This document shows, one piece after another, positions 33,167 through 37,606 of a stretch of DNA of 37,606 bases. The translations under genes and the position numbers were made by a program. This stretch comes from Terriglobales bacterium. Its GTDB lineage: Bacteria > Acidobacteriota > Terriglobia > Terriglobales > Acidobacteriaceae. The notes beneath the pieces are model-generated. The model searched no databases. It was not told the DNA's origin and saw only the letters and a list, made by a program, of their open reading frames with translations. The first letter of the stretch is position 1. Each line of letters starts with the position of its first letter. The stretch is from assembly GCA_025980765.1 (NCBI GenBank), contig JAICXB010000036.1:1-37606 (forward strand), given 5' to 3'.

Positions 33167-33446
33167 CCACACTCCAAAACAATGTCAAAACTGCACATCC
33201 ACAAGCAGATAGATGCGCTTTCTTAACTTTCAGTGTACCGCCGTGGCCGCCGGCCTTGCCAAACGGGTGTATTATCGCCGAGATGCGTTGGCTTTTTCGG
33301 GACGCCCACCGCCGGCAGAATGCCCATTTCGCGCAACGCACCTCTCCCCCAGATTCATCTAATCCATCGAAATCCACTCGCCAGGGCGCCCGCAAACTGC
33401 ATTTTGCCGGCACATCTCGCGCGCGGACACAGGGAGAACCGGGGCA

Positions 33447-33728
33447 ATGAGCGCATCGGAGCAGAAAAACCAGCAGGAAACCAGGCCACAGACCGAGATT
33501 GAGCGCGAAGAAGAAGCCAAAAAGATCCGTCGCCTGCAGCTCATGATGAACATGGTCATGTCCGTTCTCGCACAGGATGAGGACCTCAAGCTCGAAGAAG
33601 CCTCAGAATTGATCGCAAATGCCAAGACCGCAGCCCTGGCTATGTTCCCAGATAAGGAATTAGCCTACGATCTGATCTACCGCCCCCGCTTCCAAAGGCT
33701 CCTAAACGAGCGCTTCCGCCTGCAATAA
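33447..33728 (+). CDS. Small conserved-looking hypothetical protein (93 aa)
   Basis: 93 residues, helical and highly charged. A Gln/Glu-rich N-terminus (about 1-25) is followed by LQLMMNMVMSVLAQDEDLKLEEASELIANAKTAALAMFPDKELAYDLIYRPRFQRLLNERF. The segment from about 30 on looks like a compact three-helix fold. The ATG has AGAACCGGGG just upstream as a moderate ribosome site. I do not recognise it. It stands between the DUF2007-like gene and the PadR promoter. Confidence 0.75.
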   Translation: MSASEQKNQQETRPQTEIEREEEAKKIRRLQLMMNMVMSVLAQDEDLKLEEASELIANAKTAALAMFPDKELAYDLIYRPRFQRLLNERFRLQ

Positions 33729-33938
33729 ACGCAAAGTAATAAGCCCAACCTGCGTTCTCAAGAGGTTTGGCAAAGCCAAATCGCTCTCAATTCAACGGAC
33801 TTCGATGCGATTCAACGCGCGATTCAGGTGTTTATAACTGCGTTTCGAGCGCATTTGGAGGCAAACTCCTGCCGGCAGAATGCACCGAAAATTCGCTTTT
33901 TACGCATTCACCCCTGTTTGCCGAATGTCAACATCCCA

Positions 33939-33997
33939 TGTTGGATTCCAAAATGAGTTGTGCTATTCTCGATTCCGACCTGTTGGAAACCAAAATG
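33939..33997 (+). promoter_or_regulatory. Promoter with paired operator-like repeats upstream of the PadR gene
   Basis: TGTTGGATTCCAAAATG (33939-33955) and TGTTGGAAACCAAAATG (33981-33997) are 17-base direct repeats differing at two positions and spaced 42 bases apart (four helical turns). Each holds a small palindrome (TTGGA-T-TCCAA; TTGG-AAA-CCAA). Within them sit a -35-like TTGGAT (33941-33946) and an extended -10 TGC-TATTCT (33961-33969) separated by exactly 17 bases. PadR proteins bind inverted repeats and often repress their own gene, so these are likely operators flanking the start of transcription; binding is inferred. Confidence 0.7.
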
Positions 33998-34008
33998 GAG
34001 CCGGAGCC

Positions 34009-34356
34009 GTGAAGGACAAGACAGATGTTCTGCAAGGAACTTTGGCACTGATGGTGCTGAAGACGCTCGACGTGTTGGGACCGCTGCATGGGTACGGCAT
34101 GGCCCGGCGAATCGAGCAGATCAGCGGAGATTTGCTGGCTGTCAATCAGGGCACGCTTTATCCCGTGCTGCTAAAGCTCGAACAGGAAGGCGTGATTGCT
34201 TCGGAGTGGGGCGTCTCAGAAAACAACCGCCGGGCACGCTTTTACCGATTGACGCGCGCAGGACGAAAGCGCCTTCAGGCCGAGAGCCGTGATTGGGAAA
34301 CCACCGCTGAAATTATTGCGCGCTTCTTTGCCGCGAAAGCGGAGGACTTGAAATGA
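34009..34356 (+). CDS. PadR-family transcriptional regulator
   Basis: 115 residues from GTG 34009, with GGAG at 33997-34000. The winged-helix PadR fold is clear: DVLQGTLALMVLKTLDVLGPLHGYGMARRIEQ.., then VNQGTLYPVLLKLEQEGVIASEW and the wing RARFYRLTRAGRKRL. It is the short PadR subtype (no long C-terminal dimer domain) typical of those beside ADOP permeases in Acidobacteriota. Its stop overlaps the permease start (ATGA), so regulator and transporter are translationally coupled. An upstream frame to 33880 exists but runs through the promoter and is not used. Confidence 0.93.
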   Translation: MKDKTDVLQGTLALMVLKTLDVLGPLHGYGMARRIEQISGDLLAVNQGTLYPVLLKLEQEGVIASEWGVSENNRRARFYRLTRAGRKRLQAESRDWETTAEIIARFFAAKAEDLK

Positions 34357-37028
34357 TGCGCTTGCGGCAATTCCTTGTACGGCTCGCCAACCTGCTCACT
34401 CGCCGCAGTCTCGATTCGCGTCTGCGCTCGGAAATCGAAGATCACATTGCCCTGCAAACCGCAGACAACATTCGTGCCGGCATGCCCGCTGAAGAAGCCC
34501 GCCGGCGGGCAGTGCTCAAATTTGGAGCGGTTGAGGCGGTGAAAGAGGACTACCGGGATCAGCAGAGCATTCCCTTTTTCGAGAATCTGCTGCGCGATGT
34601 CCGATATGCGATCCGAATCCTCTGGAAGGCGCCTGCGTTCAGCGCGGTCGCGGTGATCGTTCTTGCTTTGGGAATCGGCGCAAACACTGCAATCTTCAGC
34701 ATTATTGATTCAGTTTTGCTGCGGCCTCTTCCAGTGCGCGATGCAGACCGCCTGGTCGTCGTTCCTTTGGCCAGCAGCAGGACTGGCGACTACTTGCCCG
34801 ATATGTCCTATCCGGATTACGCGAGCTACAAAGCTCAAGCCACCGCGTTTTCTGACATGATCGCGTACTCCCTGGACTCCGGTGCGATTACTTTTCCGGA
34901 CCAATCGACGACGCGAGCTGAATTCTTGAATTACGTCACCGGCAACTTCTTTTCGGCTCTGGGCGTGCGCCCGCTGCTGGGAAGGCTTATTCAGCCGGAG
35001 GATGAGCGCAACGGCGAAGTCGTCGTCCTCGGATATTCATTCTGGAAACAGCATCTATCCGGTGATCCCGGCATTATCGGCAAAAGTGTCCTGCTGAATG
35101 GCCGTCCTGTGACCGTCATTGGGGTTGTCCCCAGACAATTTCATGGCGTCGCGTCCTTCGTGGAGACGGATGTCTATGCTCCACTCGGCGAAATGCAAGC
35201 TGGCCGCGTTCACGACCTTTGGACGACGCGGAACGAGGGCGGGTTACTCGCGCTCGCCTATTTGAAACCTGGCGTCACCCTTGCCGAAGCACGCGCCTCA
35301 GTCAGAGTTGTTGCCGCGCGCCTTGCCGCACAATTTCCCGAAGTGGACAAAGATGTCTCCGCGGATGTGTTGCCGGAACGATTGGCAAGACCCTCGGCAG
35401 GCACTGCTTCTGCATTGCCGCTGATTGTGTCGGTTTTCCTGGGTTTGGCGTTTGTCGTTTTAGCCGTCGCCTGTGTGAATCTCGTCAACCTCCTGCTGGC
35501 GCGCGCGCAAGTCAGGGCTGGAGAGATCGCAGTGCGCGCTTCCTTAGGAGCGAGCCGAAGCCGCCTCATGCGACAACTGCTCACCGAATCCCTCCTGCTC
35601 GGGTGCATGGGCGGCGCAGCCGGCCTGTTGGTGAGCGCGTGCTGCATGAGTCTGTTAGCGCGCGTTGGTCGTCCTATCGACATTCCTATACGGCTTGATT
35701 TTTCTTTTGACTGGAGAATTTTCGCCTACGCTTTTGCCGTCTCGATTCTGGCTGGAACGCTTGCCGGTGTTACACCAGCGCTTCGAGCATCACGAGTGAA
35801 ATTGAATACCTGGCTTCATGAAAGCGGTCGCACGCTGACCGGAGGCCGCCACACTCACAGGTTGCGGAACGCACTGGTGATTACGCAGGTGAGCGGATGC
35901 TTCGTCCTGCTGATCGTAGGCGGCCTTTTTATTCGTGTCCTGGAGAGAACGCAGCAGATGGATTTGGGTTTCGACCCGCATCACGTACTGATTGCGCAGA
36001 TGGACCTCAGCAGTATGGGTCTTTCGAAGACACGCTCAACCGAGTTCTATGACGAACTCATTCGCGAAGTCCGAGCACTGCCTGGTGTGGAGTCGGCGGC
36101 ATACTCTCGTACCCGCCCATTCGGCAACTCCAACATGGGCACACTCGTTGCCGCCGAAGGCAAGACTGCCGCTAAAGATCACCAAATCGGGATGTACGAC
36201 TATGTTGACCCACAGTATTTCAGCACCTTAAGAGTAGCAATGCTCCAGGGCCGAAATTTCGCCGAGACTGACAATACAAGCAGCCCACGCGTGGCAATCA
36301 TTAACCAGGAGATGGCGCGGAAATTCTGGCCAAACGAAGACGCAGTCGGCAAGCGCTTCAGCATGCTGAGTGATCCTGGTGCGCCGTTCATTCAGGTGAT
36401 CGGTATTGCGAAGAACGCTCTGACGAACGATCCGACCGGCAGACCACTCCCGTATTTCTATCTTCCGTTCACGCAAACTTATTCTTCATTCCACGTGCTG
36501 AACGTTCGCAGCAGCCTCGACCCAAAAGATCTTTCGGTAGAGATTGAGCGGAACGTCCACAAACTCATCCCCGGACTGGCGGTCATGCTCATGACCATGC
36601 AAGATTCATTGCAGAGCGCAAACGGCTTCTTCATCTTCCATCTCGCCTCCGATATTGCCGGCGCAATGGCCTTAATCGGCTTCATCGTGGCTCTGGTCGG
36701 CGTCTACGGACTGATTTCGTACTCCGCAGCCGGAAGAACACACGAGGTCGGCATTCGCATGGCGCTGGGCGCAATGCGCCGGGAAGTTCTGTTCATGTTT
36801 CTGCGTGACGCCATTGTGCTCGTTGGCACTAGTCTGGCGATTGGCGCTTTGCTGGCGCTTGCAGTCGGCCGCTTGATGAAGGGCTTGCTGATCGGCGTCT
36901 CGCCCTATGACCCGCTAACCTTCTTCGCCACCGCGGTAACAGTGGCAGCAGCCGCGATCTTTGCAAGCTACGTTCCAGCGCGACATGCCGCCAGGCTTGA
37001 TCCCATGGTGGCGTTGCGGCACGAATAA
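34353..37028 (+). CDS. ADOP-type ABC transporter permease (MacB/FtsX-like)
   Basis: 891 residues. The N-terminal 60 residues are the helical region with LDSRLRSEIEDHIALQTADNIRAGMPAEEARRRAVLKFG that is typical of 'acidobacterial duplicated orphan permeases'. Then follow two MacB-type periplasmic core regions, each ending in an FtsX-like block of three to four helices: FSAVAVIVLALGIGANTAIFSI (about 95), three segments between about 350 and 480, another at about 505-525, and the last set 760-885 with VGVYGLISYSAAGRTHEVGIRMALGA. Such permeases lack a fused ATPase and depend on a separate one, not present here; substrate is unknown (export of peptides, lipids or antibiotics in the MacB family). 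Start is ATG 34353 or 34356; the former overlaps the padR stop. Confidence 0.94.
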   Translation: MMRLRQFLVRLANLLTRRSLDSRLRSEIEDHIALQTADNIRAGMPAEEARRRAVLKFGAVEAVKEDYRDQQSIPFFENLLRDVRYAIRILWKAPAFSAVAVIVLALGIGANTAIFSIIDSVLLRPLPVRDADRLVVVPLASSRTGDYLPDMSYPDYASYKAQATAFSDMIAYSLDSGAITFPDQSTTRAEFLNYVTGNFFSALGVRPLLGRLIQPEDERNGEVVVLGYSFWKQHLSGDPGIIGKSVLLNGRPVTVIGVVPRQFHGVASFVETDVYAPLGEMQAGRVHDLWTTRNEGGLLALAYLKPGVTLAEARASVRVVAARLAAQFPEVDKDVSADVLPERLARPSAGTASALPLIVSVFLGLAFVVLAVACVNLVNLLLARAQVRAGEIAVRASLGASRSRLMRQLLTESLLLGCMGGAAGLLVSACCMSLLARVGRPIDIPIRLDFSFDWRIFAYAFAVSILAGTLAGVTPALRASRVKLNTWLHESGRTLTGGRHTHRLRNALVITQVSGCFVLLIVGGLFIRVLERTQQMDLGFDPHHVLIAQMDLSSMGLSKTRSTEFYDELIREVRALPGVESAAYSRTRPFGNSNMGTLVAAEGKTAAKDHQIGMYDYVDPQYFSTLRVAMLQGRNFAETDNTSSPRVAIINQEMARKFWPNEDAVGKRFSMLSDPGAPFIQVIGIAKNALTNDPTGRPLPYFYLPFTQTYSSFHVLNVRSSLDPKDLSVEIERNVHKLIPGLAVMLMTMQDSLQSANGFFIFHLASDIAGAMALIGFIVALVGVYGLISYSAAGRTHEVGIRMALGAMRREVLFMFLRDAIVLVGTSLAIGALLALAVGRLMKGLLIGVSPYDPLTFFATAVTVAAAAIFASYVPARHAARLDPMVALRHE

Positions 37029-37069
37029 CCATCAACCTGAAACCGGGGGCCGAGAGGAAATGTTCAGGT

Positions 37070-37252
37070 CTGTCATCCTGATGGCCTTCTTTGGGCCGAA
37101 GGATCTCCTGGAATGCTAAATACACAAATGACGCTTCGGGGCTCTTTGACTAAGAATCGAGAGATTTCGGGTCGAAGGGCCACGCTGGCGGCAATCAAGA
37201 CTGAACCATTGCGGGAGATCCTTCGCGCAACAGAAGCGCTTCAGGATGACAG
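37070..37252. repeat. Facing pair of GTCATCCTGA...AAGGATCT repeats
   Basis: The left unit (37070-37110) begins CTGTCATCCTGA and ends GAAGGATCTCCTG; the right unit (37212-37252) is its approximate reverse complement, ending TTCAGGATGACAG. The internal parts differ. About 100 bases lie between and hold no recognisable gene. This is the fourth site of the family in the window, directly downstream of the ADOP gene. Confidence 0.75.
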
Positions 37253-37375
37253 TTTTACAGCGTGTTAAATTCTTCAGTACGCTTGGCGTAACGCCCCAAA
37301 GCGCTCCGCGATCAAGCGCCACCCGAACGCGCCACTCCGCGCGGCAGCGGGACGCGTGACAATAGCCCAGCACAA

Positions 37376-37518
37376 GCAGTCCGCGGGAGGCGGACGACGC
37401 AGTTCTGGGAAGCCCGAATCGGGAAAAGTCCCAGAGCCCCGCTTCAGCGGGAGGACTGCAGACCGAAAGGGGACATCCATGATAAGTAGAAGTCAAGGGG
37501 AGACGGAGGTCTCCGTCT
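37376..37518 (+). ncRNA. Possible structured RNA element near the right edge
   Basis: Several stems cluster here: an outer GCAGTCC (37376-37382) / GGACTGC (37453-37459); a local alternative GTCCGC (37379-37384) / GCGGAC (37390-37395) that shares four bases with it; CTGGGA (37405-37410) / TCCCAG (37429-37434) enclosing CCCG-AAT-CGGG (37413-37423); CCCGC (37438-37442) / GCGGG (37447-37451); and AGACGGAG-GT-CTCCGTCT (37501-37518). The mutually exclusive GTCC pairing and the density of stems suggest a leader RNA for a gene beyond 37606. GGGAA and AGTCA..CTGCC fragments loosely recall cobalamin riboswitches, but the full consensus is not there. Remaining bases 37253-37375 and 37519-37606 show no gene. 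Confidence 0.3.
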
Positions 37519-37606
37519 GCCTATCGGAATAGCTTTCCCGAAGCGGCGTAGCGTTAGACTTTTGCATTCGGACGATCTTCGATCTCTTGGCGCGGCCAAA
37601 GCCTCA

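Noticed and set aside
33880..34008. Longer PadR start at 33880
   Set aside because: It would read through the promoter and both operator-like repeats and adds a cysteine/phenylalanine-rich segment not typical of PadR; GTG 34009 has a good ribosome site.
37116..37496. Minus-strand frame of 126 codons at the right edge
   Set aside because: It runs through the repeat pair and the stem-rich element; the protein has no recognisable pattern.
37479..37532. 17-codon frame with AGGGG upstream
   Set aside because: Too short to support as a gene without conservation or expression data; mentioned with the stem-rich element.
1..37606. tRNA, rRNA, tmRNA, RNase P or SRP RNA genes
   Set aside because: I looked for their conserved cores (T-arm GTTCGANTC, tmRNA ends, RNase P and SRP motifs) and saw none that fold in context.

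Overview
This window looks like chromosome of an Acidobacteriota member, probably class Terriglobia (Koribacter / Sulfotelmatobacter-like). This is an inference from gene content and style, not a database match. The evidence is a PadR regulator translationally coupled to an 'acidobacterial duplicated orphan permease' (ADOP), a type III pantothenate kinase, a CHASE2-style adenylate cyclase tail, a giant FecR/CARDB secreted protein, GC-rich coding DNA, frequent TTG starts, and many dispersed palindromic repeats between genes. Most genes are housekeeping. I see no phage, integrase, transposase, CRISPR array, rRNA or tRNA.

Layout. 1-1.1 kb: 3' part of a class III adenylate cyclase. 1.1-1.9 kb: long gene-free stretch ending in a hairpin-rich leader. 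1.9-8.0 kb: one 2038-aa secreted FecR-domain protein with a clear terminator, followed by a small secreted protein with a lysine-rich linker. 9.0-15.3 kb: Nudix hydrolase, UbiX-type flavin prenyltransferase, a TraB/TIKI/ChaN-like protein, adenylosuccinate lyase (PurB) and a ClC-CBS anion transporter. 15.3-17.5 kb: two small conserved-looking proteins and thioredoxin reductase. 17.7-23.0 kb, minus strand: a tightly packed operon reading lpdA, hicA-like, hicB-like, second hicB-like, lipB, pdhA (E1 alpha), pdhB (E1 beta). 23.1-24.6 kb: two small membrane proteins and MutM/Fpg glycosylase. 24.9-32.9 kb, plus strand: purA, birA, coaX, a coiled-coil hypothetical, an RlmD-family rRNA methyltransferase and a ComEC-type DNA-uptake channel. 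32.9-37.0 kb: a DUF2007-type protein, a small hypothetical, and the PadR-ADOP pair behind a well-formed promoter/operator. The last 580 bases hold repeats and a structured element.

How genes work together. The minus-strand operon encodes the E1 and E3 parts of pyruvate dehydrogenase and the octanoyltransferase LipB that starts lipoylation of E2; the E2 gene itself is not in the window. The most unusual feature is a HicA-HicB-HicB' toxin-antitoxin-like cassette lodged inside this operon. Every junction of the cassette is a 2-4 nt gap or overlap, so its translation is probably tied to lpdA and lipB. Adenylosuccinate synthetase and lyase (AMP branch of purine synthesis) are both present but unlinked. 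BirA, CoaX and LipB all serve cofactor attachment or synthesis (biotin, CoA, lipoate).

Repeats form a second layer. At least five families of palindromic or short tandem repeats occupy intergenic sites. One supplies the Shine-Dalgarno site of the Nudix gene, one supplies its stop codon, and one palindrome seems to have been captured in frame inside lipB.
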